A stretch of 64,000 bases of DNA, from NCBI RefSeq assembly GCF_004521985.1, contig NZ_SBHZ01000009.1, positions 154,642 to 218,641 on the forward strand, read 5' to 3'. The position numbers and the translations under genes are program-made. This stretch comes from Ectopseudomonas khazarica (GTDB lineage: Bacteria; Pseudomonadota; Gammaproteobacteria; Pseudomonadales; Pseudomonadaceae). The notes beneath the pieces were generated by a model. The model did not search any database, was not told the origin of the DNA, and worked only from the letters and a program-made list of their open reading frames with translations. Positions 52,473 to 61,936 of this stretch are shown here, one piece after another. How positions within the stretch are numbered: the stretch's first letter is position 1; the number at the start of each line of letters is the position of its first letter.

Positions 52473-53363
52473 TCAACGGCCGAGTTCGGCGAGCAGCCAC
52501 TGGCGGAACGCCTTGAGCGAGGGCAGCACCGCGTTGCGCGGCGGGTAGGTCAGGCAGTAGGTGCGCTGGCTGGGAATCGCTTCGCCGACGCGCAGCAGAT
52601 GGCCATGGCGCACATCGTCCTCCACCAGCAACTGCGGCACCAGGCCCACGCCGATACCGCTGCGCACTGCCTGCAACAGGTGCGAGGTCAGCTCGAAGTT
52701 GGGCCCGCTGCGCATGCGCTCCGGCGCCAGGCCATGGCGGGCGAACCAGCTGGCCCAGAGCGGCGGATGGCTGGCCACCTGCAGCAGCGTCTGCGCGGCG
52801 ATGGTCTCGGCGTCGACCACCTCGCCCGCCGCCAGCAGCGCGGGGCTGGCGACCACCACCATGGTTTCTTCCAGCAGCGGGTGCACCACCAGTTCCGGCC
52901 AGTCGCCGCTGCCGACGGTGATCGCGGCGTCGATCTCGCCGTCGGCGAAATCCACCGCCTGGATGCGCGAATGTACATGCACCTGCACACCAGGGTTGGC
53001 CGCGTAGAAGCGATTCAGCCGGGGCAGCAGCCAGGTCGAGCCGAAGGTCGGCAACAGCGCCAGGCGCAAGGTGCCCATGCCGGAGCCATAGGCCACCGCC
53101 TGCAGCGTGGCGCTGCGGATCTGCGCCAGGGCATCGCCGAGTTCACGCAGGTACAACCGGCCCACGTCGGTCAGTACGATGTTGCGCCCCTCGCGGCGAA
53201 ACAGGCGCACGCCCAGCTGCGCCTCCAGCGCCTGCACCTGACGACTGACCGCACTCTGCGTCAGCGACAGCTCCCTGGCTGCACGGGTGTAGCTCTCGTG
53301 CCGGGCAGCGGCCTCGAAGGCCAGCAGCAGCGACATCGAAGGCGTCAGGCGCCGATGATTCAT
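52473..53363 (-). CDS. LysR family transcriptional regulator
   Basis: A 296-residue LysR protein. The N-terminal winged helix is ARELSLTQSAVSRQVQALE, followed by LGVRLFRREGRNIVLTDVG and an effector domain (from about 95) with DGEIDAAITVGSGDWP. It is divergent from the YdiJ-type dehydrogenase and probably controls it. Its ATG overlaps an inverted repeat (53362-53380), which suggests self-repression. The effector is unknown. Confidence 0.9.
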   Translation of the reverse strand: MNHRRLTPSMSLLLAFEAAARHESYTRAARELSLTQSAVSRQVQALEAQLGVRLFRREGRNIVLTDVGRLYLRELGDALAQIRSATLQAVAYGSGMGTLRLALLPTFGSTWLLPRLNRFYAANPGVQVHVHSRIQAVDFADGEIDAAITVGSGDWPELVVHPLLEETMVVVASPALLAAGEVVDAETIAAQTLLQVASHPPLWASWFARHGLAPERMRSGPNFELTSHLLQAVRSGIGVGLVPQLLVEDDVRHGHLLRVGEAIPSQRTYCLTYPPRNAVLPSLKAFRQWLLAELGR

Positions 53364-53380
53364 TCATATTCCTCATGAAT
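53362..53380. promoter_or_regulatory. Inverted repeat overlapping the LysR start
   Basis: ATTCAT-N7-ATGAAT is a perfect 6-bp inverted repeat at the LysR ATG, in the 142-base divergent region. It is a candidate binding site for the regulator. Confidence 0.45.
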
Positions 53381-53505
53381 TGATCGCGAAAAATACCCTT
53401 GTAGCACGGTCATGGCCCTTGGAAAATCGACATCATCCATAACGATACCGAGCCGTAGCCCTTCGCATTCAGAAGGTTTGAACGGCCATCTGCCGAGAAC
53501 CGACC

Positions 53506-56500
53506 ATGATTGCCCGCATCCCCACGCCCGCCGCACCGGCGGCCCCCTACCTGGCCTTTCTCGACGCCCTGCGCGGCGCCGGCTTCCGCGGCGAGATCGC
53601 CCGCGATCACGCCAGCCGCACGGTACTGGCCACCGACAACTCGATCTACCAGCGCCTGCCGCAGTCGGCGGTGTTCCCGCTGGATGCGGAAGACGTGCAG
53701 GTTCTGGCCCGTGTCGCCGCCGAACCGGCCCATCGCAGCGTGCGCCTGACTCCACGCGGCGGCGGCACCGGCACCAACGGCCAGTCGTTGACCGACGGCG
53801 TGGTGGTGGACCTGTCGCGGCACCTCAACCGGATTCTCGAGATCGACCCTGCAGGCCGCTGGGTGCGAGTGCAGAGCGGCGTGGTCAAGGACCAGCTCAA
53901 CGCCGCCCTCGAGCCGCACGGCCTGTTCTTCGCCCCGGAGCTGTCCACCTCCAACCGCGCCACCATCGGCGGCATGATCAACACCGACGCCAGCGGCCAG
54001 GGCAGCTGCACCTACGGCAAGACCCGCGACCATGTGCTCGAACTCGACAGCGTGCTGCTCGGCGGCGAGCGCCTGCGCAGTGCCGCACTGGACGACGAGC
54101 AACTGGCCCAGCAGCTGGCGCGCCAGGACCGGGTCGGCGAGCTGTACCGCTGCGCCGAGGCCATCCAGCGCGAGAAGGCCGAGCTGATCGAGGCGCGCTT
54201 TCCCAAGCTCAACCGCTGCCTGACCGGCTACGACCTGGCGCACCTGCGCGAGGCCGACGGACGCTTCAACCTCAACAGCGTGCTGTGTGGCGCCGAAGGC
54301 TCGCTGGGGCTGATCGTCGAGGCCAAGCTCAACGTACTGCCGATCCCGCGCTACTCGGTGCTGGTCAACGTGCGCTACGCCAGCTTCATGGACGCCCTGC
54401 GCGATGCCCGCGCGCTGCTCGAACATCAGCCGCTGTCGATCGAAACGGTGGACTCCAAGGTGCTCCTGCTGGCCATGCAGGACATCGTCTGGCATGGCGT
54501 GGCCGAGTACTTCCCGCAGAATCCGGACGTCCCGACCCTGGGCATCAACCTGGTGGAATTCAGCGGCGATGAGGCGGAGGAAGTCGACACCCGCGTCGCC
54601 GCCTTCGCCCAGCACCTGCAGCACGACAGCAGCGTGCAGCGCCTGGGCCACACCCTGGCGACAGGCCGCGCCGCCGTGACCCGCGTGTACGCCATGCGCA
54701 AGCGCGCGGTGGGCCTGCTCGGCAACGTCGAGGGCGAGGTGCGCCCGCAGCCGTTCGTCGAAGACACCGCCGTGCCGCCGGAGCATCTCGCCGAGTTCAT
54801 CGCCGAGTTCCGCGCCCTGCTCGACGGCCACGGCCTGGCCTACGGCATGTTCGGCCACGTCGACGCCGGCGTGCTGCACGTGCGCCCGGCACTGGACATG
54901 AAGGACCCGGCCCAGGCGGCCATGGTACGACCGATCTCCGACGCCGTGGCGGAGCTGACCCAGCGCTATGGCGGGCTGCTCTGGGGCGAGCACGGCAAGG
55001 GGGTGCGCTCGGAATACGCGCCGGCCTTCTTCGGCGAGCTGTACCCGTCGCTGCAGGCGCTGAAGCACGCCTGCGACCCGCACAACCAGCTCAACCCGGG
55101 CAAGATCGCCACGCCCCTGGGCAGTGACGAAGCCCTGCTGAAGATCGACGAAGTGGTGATGCGCGGCGACCTGGACCGGCAGATCGACGAGCGCGTGTGG
55201 CAGAGCTACGGCAGCGCCGTGCACTGCAACGGCAACGGCGCCTGCTACAACTTCGACCCCAACGACGCCATGTGCCCGTCCTGGAAGGCCACCCGTGAGC
55301 GCGTGCAATCGCCCAAGGGCCGCGCCTCGCTGATCCGCGAATGGCTGCGCCTGCAGGGCCTGGCCGGCGTCGACGTGCTGGCCCCGGTCGCCAGCGGCCC
55401 GTTGCAGTTCCTGCGCACGCTGCCCGAGCGCTGGCGCAACAGCCGCCAGGGTGGCGACGACTTCTCCCACGAGGTCTACGACGCCATGGCCGGCTGCCTG
55501 GCGTGCAAGTCCTGCGCGGGGCAATGCCCGATCAAGGTCAACGTGCCGGAGTTCCGCTCGCGCTTCCTCGAGCTCTACCACCGCCGCTACCTGCGCCCGC
55601 TGCGCGACTACCTGATCGGCTCGCTGGAGTTCAGCCTGCCGCTGCTGGCCCACCTGCCCTGGCTGTACAATGCGCCGATGGGCTCGCGCCTGGTCAATAC
55701 GCTGCTGGCCGAACGCCTGGGCATGGTCGACAGCCCGACGCTCAGCGACTTCGACTTTCGCGCCACCTGCCGGCGCTTCGCCGTGCAGACGGCGACGCCA
55801 AAGCGCCTGGCCGAACTGGACGAGAGCCTGCGCGCCAGGAGCCTGATCCTGGTGCAGGACGCCTTCACCCGCTACTTCGAGACACCGGTGTTCGCCGCCT
55901 TTATCGAACTGGCCAGCCGCCTCGGCTATCGGGTGCTGCTGGCGCCCTACTCGGCCAACGGCAAGCCGCTGCACGTTCAAGGCTTCCTCGGCGCCTTCGC
56001 CCGCACCGCCCGGCGCAATGCCCGGCGCCTGCAGGCACTGGCGAACTTCGGCATTCCGCTGGTAGGCCTGGACCCGGCCATGACCCTGGTCTACCGCCAG
56101 GAATACGCCAAGCTCGACGGCCTCGACTGCCCTCCGGTGCTGCTGCCGCAGGAATGGCTGGCCGAGGTGCTGCCGAGCAGCGACGCCGAGGCGCCGAGTG
56201 GCAGCTACCGGCTGCTGGCACACTGCACCGAGAAGACCAACGCCACCGCGGCCACGGCCCTGTGGGGCCAGGTGTTCCGCCAGGCCGGCCTGCAACTGGC
56301 GACACAGGCCACCGGCTGCTGCGGCATGTCCGGCACCTACGGGCACGAGGCGCGCAACCTGGAGACGTCACGGGCGATCTTCGCCCAGTCCTGGGAGCCG
56401 GCCCTGGCTCGTGAGGACGCCGGCGAAGCACTGGCCACCGGCTACTCATGCCGCAGCCAGACCCAGCGCCTGCGTCAGCAGCGCCTGCGCCACCCGATCG

Positions 56501-56535
56501 AAGCGCTGCTGGAGCACCATCGCGCGCGCGGCTAG
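53506..56535 (+). CDS. FAD/4Fe-4S D-2-hydroxyacid dehydrogenase (YdiJ type)
   Basis: A 1009-residue fused oxidoreductase. The FAD_binding_4 (VAO/PCMH) domain (about 45-270) has TPRGGGTGTNGQSLTDGVVV and STSNRATIGGMINTDASGQG. The FAD-linked oxidase C domain spans about 270-540 (MFGHVDAGVLHVRPALDM). Iron-sulfur cysteines occur in HCNGNGACYN and in CLACKSCAGQCPIKVNVPEF. The C-terminal CCG domain is ATGCCGMSGTYGHE. E. coli YdiJ oxidises D-2-hydroxyglutarate; the exact substrate here is inferred. It is divergent from a LysR regulator. Confidence 0.88.
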   Translation: MIARIPTPAAPAAPYLAFLDALRGAGFRGEIARDHASRTVLATDNSIYQRLPQSAVFPLDAEDVQVLARVAAEPAHRSVRLTPRGGGTGTNGQSLTDGVVVDLSRHLNRILEIDPAGRWVRVQSGVVKDQLNAALEPHGLFFAPELSTSNRATIGGMINTDASGQGSCTYGKTRDHVLELDSVLLGGERLRSAALDDEQLAQQLARQDRVGELYRCAEAIQREKAELIEARFPKLNRCLTGYDLAHLREADGRFNLNSVLCGAEGSLGLIVEAKLNVLPIPRYSVLVNVRYASFMDALRDARALLEHQPLSIETVDSKVLLLAMQDIVWHGVAEYFPQNPDVPTLGINLVEFSGDEAEEVDTRVAAFAQHLQHDSSVQRLGHTLATGRAAVTRVYAMRKRAVGLLGNVEGEVRPQPFVEDTAVPPEHLAEFIAEFRALLDGHGLAYGMFGHVDAGVLHVRPALDMKDPAQAAMVRPISDAVAELTQRYGGLLWGEHGKGVRSEYAPAFFGELYPSLQALKHACDPHNQLNPGKIATPLGSDEALLKIDEVVMRGDLDRQIDERVWQSYGSAVHCNGNGACYNFDPNDAMCPSWKATRERVQSPKGRASLIREWLRLQGLAGVDVLAPVASGPLQFLRTLPERWRNSRQGGDDFSHEVYDAMAGCLACKSCAGQCPIKVNVPEFRSRFLELYHRRYLRPLRDYLIGSLEFSLPLLAHLPWLYNAPMGSRLVNTLLAERLGMVDSPTLSDFDFRATCRRFAVQTATPKRLAELDESLRARSLILVQDAFTRYFETPVFAAFIELASRLGYRVLLAPYSANGKPLHVQGFLGAFARTARRNARRLQALANFGIPLVGLDPAMTLVYRQEYAKLDGLDCPPVLLPQEWLAEVLPSSDAEAPSGSYRLLAHCTEKTNATAATALWGQVFRQAGLQLATQATGCCGMSGTYGHEARNLETSRAIFAQSWEPALAREDAGEALATGYSCRSQTQRLRQQRLRHPIEALLEHHRARG

Positions 56536-56606
56536 GGCGCCACGCTGCGGCGAGACACCCGCGAGGCTGTAAGGCTTCGCACCGGGCTGAGCGCCGTAGC
56601 AGGGCG

Positions 56607-56641
56607 AAAAAAAGGGCGGCCACGCGCTACGCGGGCCGCCC
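56607..56641 (-). terminator. Terminator of the thiolase gene
   Basis: The minus-strand stem GGGCGGCC / 12-base loop / GGCCGCCC is followed by seven T residues, 58 bases after the thiolase stop. Confidence 0.82.
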
Positions 56642-56699
56642 GAATCACGGAGTTGCTTACATCGCGTGACCACGATGACTTGTGGCCACCCGTATTGGA

Positions 56700-57977
56700 T
56701 TACCGTTCGAGGATTGCGGTCACACCTTGACCACCTGCGGCGCAGATGGAGATCAGCCCGCGCCCCTCGCCGGCCGCCGCCAGCAGCTTGGCCAGGTTGG
56801 CGACGATGCGCCCGCCCGTCGCGGCGAACGGGTGTCCGGCGGCGAGCGAACTGCCCTTGACGTTCATCTTGCTGCGGTCGATGGAGCCCAGCGCGGCCTC
56901 CAGCCCCAGGCGCTCCTTGCAGTACTCGGCATCCTCCCAGGCCTTGAGCGTGCACAGCACCTGGGCGGCGAACGCCTCGTGAATCTCGTAGTAGTCGAAG
57001 TCCTGCAGGGTCAAGCCGTTGCGTGCCAGCAGGCGCGGCACGGCGTAGACCGGCGCCATCAGCAACCCCTCCTTGCCCTGGACGAAATCCACCGCTGCCG
57101 CCTCGCCGTCGCGCAGGTAAGCGAGTACCGGCAGGCCACGGGCCTTGGCCCACTCTTCACTGGCCAGCAGTACCACCGAAGCGCCATCGGTCAACGGTGT
57201 GGAGTTGGCCGGCGTCAGGGTGCCACGCGGACCGCGTTCGAAGCAGGGCTTGAGCGTCGCGAGCTTCTCCGCGCTGATGTCCGGGCGCAGGTTCTGGTCG
57301 CGGGTCAGGCCCAGGAACGGCGTCATCAGATCGTCCTGCCAGCCCTCGGCGTAGGCCGCCGCCAGCTTCTGGTGACTGGCCAGCGCCAGCTGGTCCTGCT
57401 CGTCACGGGGGATGGCCCAGCGCTGTGCCATCAGCTCGCAGTGCTCGCCCATCGACAGCCCGGTACGCGGCTCGCCATTGCGCGGGATATGCGGCGCGAG
57501 GTGGCGCGGACGAATCTTCAGCAGGCTCTTGATCTTGTCGCCGGTGCTCTTGCCACGATTGGCCTCCAGCAGAATCTGGCGCAGCCCTTCGTTGACGCCG
57601 ATGGGGGCATCGGAGGTGGTGTCGACGCCACCGGCGATACCGCAGTCGATCTGCCCGAGGGCGATCTTGTTGGCCACCAGAATCGCCGCTTCGAGGCCGG
57701 TTCCGCAGGCCTGCTGCAGGTCGTAGGCCGGGGTTTCCGGCGCCAGGCGCGAGCCCAGCACGCACTCGCGGGTCAGGTTGAAGTCACGCGAATGCTTGAG
57801 CACCGCGCCGGCGACCACTTCGCCGAGGCGCTCGCCGTGCAGGTTGAAACGCTCGACCAAGCCCTCGAGGGCGCTGGTCAGCATCTCCTGGTTGCTCGCC
57901 CGGGCGTAGAGGGTGTTGGAACGGGCGAACGGAATACGGTTGCCGCCTACGATGGCGACCCGGCGCAACTGGGTCAT
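56700..57977 (-). CDS. Acetyl-CoA C-acyltransferase (thiolase)
   Basis: A 425-residue thiolase of the FadI/trifunctional-beta-like group. The nucleophile is C91 in QQACGTGLEAA; the catalytic His is in YEIHEAFAAQV and the second Cys in ICAAGGQG near the C-terminus. It either condenses or cleaves 3-oxoacyl-CoA. It is divergent from a high-molecular-weight FabG and near a MaoC hydratase and an AraC regulator, an arrangement also known in P. aeruginosa. Whether it works in breakdown or in synthesis is not decided by sequence. Confidence 0.92.
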   Translation of the reverse strand: MTQLRRVAIVGGNRIPFARSNTLYARASNQEMLTSALEGLVERFNLHGERLGEVVAGAVLKHSRDFNLTRECVLGSRLAPETPAYDLQQACGTGLEAAILVANKIALGQIDCGIAGGVDTTSDAPIGVNEGLRQILLEANRGKSTGDKIKSLLKIRPRHLAPHIPRNGEPRTGLSMGEHCELMAQRWAIPRDEQDQLALASHQKLAAAYAEGWQDDLMTPFLGLTRDQNLRPDISAEKLATLKPCFERGPRGTLTPANSTPLTDGASVVLLASEEWAKARGLPVLAYLRDGEAAAVDFVQGKEGLLMAPVYAVPRLLARNGLTLQDFDYYEIHEAFAAQVLCTLKAWEDAEYCKERLGLEAALGSIDRSKMNVKGSSLAAGHPFAATGGRIVANLAKLLAAAGEGRGLISICAAGGQGVTAILER

Positions 57978-58202
57978 GAGGACTCCTTGCTGGTCGAGAG
58001 AGCGAAGAGACGAGCGACTGCGCGTCAGCCGGCCCCCGGAGAATGTCAGGTTTACACTTTAGCCTTCTGGCCGCACAGGCTAAACCTCGCGCCGTTGCGA
58101 ACATTGGCCGCCTTGCCGGCACATGAGGCAACAGAGTCAATTGCGCTTTGCCGACTGCCGCGTACAGTGGCAGCACTTCCGATTCGTCCGCAGGAGTCTT
58201 TC

Positions 58203-59558
58203 ATGTCCGACCGTTACCTCGCCTTCGCCAACTCCTCCACTGGCCGTCGCCTGGTCGGCGCACTCGGCCTGCCGGCCCCGGTACGCCTGGAGCGCTGGAT
58301 GGCCGGCCGAGTCAGACCGGTGGACGGCGCCCTGCTGTTCGGGGGCGAGGGTGACCTGCTGAAGAGCGTACTGCCGTTCGCCAACAAGCTCACCGACCAG
58401 TTGTTCGCTGCGCGCGAGGGCCAGCTGGAGCTGCCGCGCTGGACCGCCGAGCACGGCCCCAGGCTCAAGGCCCTGGTGTTCGACGCCAGCCACCTGACCC
58501 GCTTCGAACAGCTGATCGAACTGCGTGATTTCTTCCAGCCGACCTTCAAGGGCCTGGCCAACAGCCCGCGTGTGGTGGTGCTGGGGCGCGCACCCGAGTC
58601 GATCAAAGACCCCATCGCCGCCAGCGTGCAACGCTCGCTGGAAGGCTTCACCCGCTCGCTGGGCAAGGAAATCCGTCGTGGCGGCAGCGTGCAGCTGCTC
58701 TATGTCGGCAAGGGCGGCGACCAGCAACTGGAAGGCGCGCTGCGCTTCTTCCTGTCGCCGAAGAGCGCCTACGTCTCCGGCCAGGTGCTGCGCCTGGGCG
58801 CCTGCGCTGAACAGGTGAAGGACTGGACACGACCGTTGGCCGGCAAGAAGGCTCTGGTCACCGGCGCCTCACGCGGCATCGGTGCCGCCATCGCCGAGGT
58901 CCTCGCCCGCGATGGGGCCGAGGTCGTGCTGCTCGATGTCCCGCAGGCGGCCGATGCGCTGCAGGCCCTGGCCGCGCGCCTGGGCGGCCAGGCCGTGACC
59001 CTGGACATCTGTGCCGAGGACGCGCCACAACGCCTGATCGACGCCCTGCCCGAGGGGCTGGATATCGCCGTGCACAATGCCGGCATCACCCGCGACAAGA
59101 CCCTGGCGAAGATGAACGATGCATTCTGGAACTCGGTGATCGACGTTAACCTCAAGGCGCCGCAGGTACTGACTCAGGCGCTGCTGGACGCCGACAAGCT
59201 GCATGACAACGGCCGCGTGGTGCTGATCGCCTCGATCAGCGGCATCGCCGGCAACATGGGCCAGACCAACTACGCCGTGAGCAAGGCCGGGGTCATCGGC
59301 CTCGCCCAGGCCTGGGCGCCGGCACTGGGCAAGAAAGGCATCAGTATCAACGCAGTGGCGCCGGGCTTCATCGAGACCCAGATGACCGCCGCCATTCCGC
59401 TGGGCATCCGCGAAGCCGGGCGCCGCATGAATTCGATGAGCCAGGGCGGCCTGCCGCAGGATGTCGCCGAAGCCGTGGCCTGGTTCGCCCAGCCCGGTTC
59501 CGGCGCAGTCACCGCGCAGGTGCTGCGGGTGTGCGGACAGAGCCTGCTCGGGGCCTAG
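58203..59558 (+). CDS. High-molecular-weight 3-oxoacyl reductase (FabG family)
   Basis: A 451-residue two-domain short-chain dehydrogenase. The N-terminal flavodoxin-like domain (about 1-205) is typical of HMwFabG/FabG4. The catalytic SDR domain starts KALVTGASRGIGAAIAEVLA, with HNAGITRDKTLAKM and the Ser-Tyr-Lys triad in IASISGIAGNMGQ and TNYAVSKAG. It probably reduces 3-oxoacyl-CoA or -ACP with NAD(P)H. The ATG at 58203 has AGGAG 7 bases before it. A much longer open frame from 56682 runs antisense through the thiolase and is rejected. Confidence 0.93.
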   Translation: MSDRYLAFANSSTGRRLVGALGLPAPVRLERWMAGRVRPVDGALLFGGEGDLLKSVLPFANKLTDQLFAAREGQLELPRWTAEHGPRLKALVFDASHLTRFEQLIELRDFFQPTFKGLANSPRVVVLGRAPESIKDPIAASVQRSLEGFTRSLGKEIRRGGSVQLLYVGKGGDQQLEGALRFFLSPKSAYVSGQVLRLGACAEQVKDWTRPLAGKKALVTGASRGIGAAIAEVLARDGAEVVLLDVPQAADALQALAARLGGQAVTLDICAEDAPQRLIDALPEGLDIAVHNAGITRDKTLAKMNDAFWNSVIDVNLKAPQVLTQALLDADKLHDNGRVVLIASISGIAGNMGQTNYAVSKAGVIGLAQAWAPALGKKGISINAVAPGFIETQMTAAIPLGIREAGRRMNSMSQGGLPQDVAEAVAWFAQPGSGAVTAQVLRVCGQSLLGA

Positions 59559-59575
59559 CCACAACGACCCGGCGC

Positions 59576-59606
59576 GTAGCCTGCAATCAGGAGCGCGCCG
59601 GGGTTC
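59576..59606 (+). repeat. REP-like element
   Basis: GTAGCCTGCAATCAGGAGCG, followed by CGCCGGGG, resembles the other GTAGCC-type repeats. It lies after the FabG stop. Confidence 0.35.
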
Positions 59607-59685
59607 GGTGCACTACGACAGAAGCGTGCAGCGAGGCAGGGATTGGGGACGACCGTCGCCACTCAAGCGCCGGCCACTTCCCGCG

Positions 59686-60678
59686 TCACGCCTTGCCGCG
59701 CTTGCGGAACTCCACCGGGGTCTCCCCCACCCAGCGCTTGAACGCACGGTAGAAGGTGCTCGGCTCGGAAAAGCCGGTGCGCTCGACGATCACCTCGATA
59801 CGCTCGTCGGTCTTGAGCAGCAGGTCCTTGGCCAGTCGGCAGCGGTAATCGGTGATCAGGTCGTTGAAGCGCACGCCGGCCATCGCCAGGCGCTCGCGCA
59901 AGCGTCGGGCCGGCATGTTGAGGCGGCCGGCCACCTGCTCCAGCGTCGCGCCACCGTCGACCAGCAACTCGGCGATCAGCTCGCGTACCTGGCGCACCAG
60001 GTCCAGGCGCTCCACCTCGGCCAGCTGCCGCCGCGCCAGGGACTCGTGCATGCGCAGCAGGTCCGGGGCGGCGTGGCGCGAGGCCTTGTCCAGCACCGCG
60101 GCGTCGAACAGCAGCGCGCAGTCCTCGGCCCCCAGCCGTACCGGGCAACCATAGACCGCCTGGTAGCGTTCGGCCGGCGCGCCCTCGGCGTGCATGAAGC
60201 GCACCTCACGTGGACGAAAGTCGTTTTCGGTCAAGGCGGCGAACAGGCGGATCACCGCGCCTGCGAGCATCTCCGGAAAGTGTCGTGGGGTATCGGCTTC
60301 GACACCGAAGGTCAGCACCGCCATCTCGCCGTCGACGGCAAGATGGGCGTTGAGGGTATCGGAGAGCAGCCGCACGTAGCGCAGCGCATGGCGCAGACCG
60401 GCGCCGAAGGTTTCACTGGAGAGGAACAGGTATTCCAGGAGCAGGCCATGGAACGCCGGCAGATGCTCGGCCAGGAACAATCCCACATGCGCCTCGCCGC
60501 ACTCTTCGCTGGCGGCTTTCCAGAACGCTGCCTGCGCGGCATGCGGGAAGCGGCCAGCCGGGAGTCCGCCAGGGGGCAGGCCAACCCGTACCAGCACACG
60601 GTCGGGGTCGGTTCCGCTGGCGCGCAGGGCATCGATTACCGGGCGCATCAGCGCCACATCGTCGGTCAGATCACGCAT
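59686..60678 (-). CDS. AraC family transcriptional regulator
   Basis: A 330-residue regulator. The N-terminal Arabinose_bd-like domain (about 20-205, VLVRVGLPPGGL start) belongs to the OruR/ArgR-type AraC group common near fatty-acid genes. The C-terminal double helix-turn-helix has LEQVAGRLNMPARRLRERL and VIVERTGFSEPSTFYRAFKR with WVGETPVEFRK. It lies between the FabG and MaoC genes and probably controls them. The inducer is unknown. Confidence 0.9.
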   Translation of the reverse strand: MRDLTDDVALMRPVIDALRASGTDPDRVLVRVGLPPGGLPAGRFPHAAQAAFWKAASEECGEAHVGLFLAEHLPAFHGLLLEYLFLSSETFGAGLRHALRYVRLLSDTLNAHLAVDGEMAVLTFGVEADTPRHFPEMLAGAVIRLFAALTENDFRPREVRFMHAEGAPAERYQAVYGCPVRLGAEDCALLFDAAVLDKASRHAAPDLLRMHESLARRQLAEVERLDLVRQVRELIAELLVDGGATLEQVAGRLNMPARRLRERLAMAGVRFNDLITDYRCRLAKDLLLKTDERIEVIVERTGFSEPSTFYRAFKRWVGETPVEFRKRGKA

Positions 60679-60701
60679 GATTCCTGCTGTTCTTCTTATT
60701 A

Positions 60702-60721
60702 GTGAGCGTTATTCGTGAACG
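60702..60721. repeat. Direct repeat between the AraC and MaoC genes
   Basis: GTGAGCG (60702-60708) and GTGAACG (60715-60721) are spaced 13 bases apart, 24 bases upstream of the AraC start. They could be a regulator site; the match is short. Confidence 0.3.
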
Positions 60722-60868
60722 GCGCCATCTTAGGGGCAGCGGGCCGCCGTGCGCAAACCGCGCAGCAGAGGGATTGGCTGCCCGGCATGCACGCCAGGCA
60801 GCACAGCCAATGCCAGCGCGTCAGCGGCGGTTAAGCTGCTGCCATCCATTCGCCAAGGAGTTCGCCCA

Positions 60869-61726
60869 ATGGCCATCGACTGGCTCGATCTCGACACCCC
60901 GCCGGCCCTGCCCGGCCTGTTCCTGCGCGCAGCCCTGCGGCGCAAGGTGACCGGCCGCCAGTTGCCCGACCTCGGCCTGCGCTGCCGCGTGGAAGTAGAC
61001 ACGCAGCACCTGGCGCGCTATCGCCAGGTCTGCGCCATCGATGACAGCCCCTACCTGCCGCCGGTGTACCCGCATGTGCTCGCCTTCGGCCTGCAGATGC
61101 AATTGCTCACCGACCGGCGCTTCCCCTTCCCGCTGCTGGGCCTGGTGCACCTGGAGAATCGTATCCGCGTGTTGCGCCCGCTGGGTGGGCTGGGGCCGTT
61201 CCAGGTCAGCGTGCAGGTGGCCGATCTGCAACCCCATGACAAGGGCGCCACCTTCAGCCTGATCACCCGCCTGGAAGACCAGCTCGGCCTGCTCTGGGAA
61301 GGCGACAGCCGCATCCTCTGCCGCGCCCTGCGCCTCGACGGCCAGATGCAACCGCGTGCCGAACGAACGCCATTGGAGCTGACGTCACTGGCCGACTGGT
61401 CCGCCCCTGCCGACACCGGCCGCCGCTATGCGCGCGTGGCCGGCGACTACAACCCGATTCACCTGTTCGCCGTCACCGCGCGGCTGTTCGGCTTCCCTCG
61501 CGCCATCGCCCACGGACTGTGGAACAAGGCGCGCAGCCTGGCAGCGCTGCAGGAGCACCTGCCGCTGGCCGGCTACGAAGTCGAGGTGCGCTTCCAGAAA
61601 CCGGTCCTGCTGCCCACCCACGTGGCCCTGCAAGCCAGTGCAGCTGCACCCGCTGGCCAGTTCCACCTGATCGGCGAGCAGGATACGCCGCACATGGCCG
61701 GGAGCTGGCAGCCGCTGGAACGCTGA
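60869..61726 (+). CDS. MaoC-like acyl dehydratase
   Basis: A 285-residue double-hotdog protein. The hydratase 2 motif is AGDYNPIHLFAVTARLFGF with AIAHGLW, carrying the catalytic Asp and His. The N-terminal half (1-140) is the non-catalytic hotdog with PPVYPHVLAFGLQMQLLT. It probably hydrates trans-2-enoyl-CoA to the (R)-3-hydroxy form or does the reverse. The ATG at 60869 has AAGGAG upstream. With the thiolase and FabG it makes up most of a four-step acyl chain cycle. Confidence 0.9.
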   Translation: MAIDWLDLDTPPALPGLFLRAALRRKVTGRQLPDLGLRCRVEVDTQHLARYRQVCAIDDSPYLPPVYPHVLAFGLQMQLLTDRRFPFPLLGLVHLENRIRVLRPLGGLGPFQVSVQVADLQPHDKGATFSLITRLEDQLGLLWEGDSRILCRALRLDGQMQPRAERTPLELTSLADWSAPADTGRRYARVAGDYNPIHLFAVTARLFGFPRAIAHGLWNKARSLAALQEHLPLAGYEVEVRFQKPVLLPTHVALQASAAAPAGQFHLIGEQDTPHMAGSWQPLER

Positions 61727-61850
61727 CCCAGGGCGGCAAACACGCTTGGTACAGGAGCCGGCTTGCCGACGATCAGCGGCAACGCGTGATCGCCGGCAAC
61801 AGCGCATCGACGCCTGGCCTGAACAGGCTCCGGGAAGGCTGCCGAAGCGA

Positions 61851-61874
61851 GGCCCCGAGTTGCATGCGGGCTAC
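61851..61874 (-). repeat. REP-like element (inverted)
   Basis: On the minus strand it reads GTAGCCCGCATGCAACTCGG, the same head as the repeats at 42491 and 47971. It lies between MaoC and the MazG-like gene. Confidence 0.45.
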
Positions 61875-61936
61875 ACGCACCGCTTGCAGCGCATGGCGTT
61901 CGCGCCGAAGCTATGCGGCTCGAAAGGAGCCAGCCG

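Noticed and set aside
53410..56346. Long minus-strand open frame (978 codons)
   Set aside because: Antisense to the FAD/Fe-S dehydrogenase; its translation is a low-complexity shadow.
56682..58202. N-terminal extension of the FabG frame
   Set aside because: The first 507 codons run antisense through the thiolase gene. The Shine-Dalgarno sequence and conserved start are at 58203.
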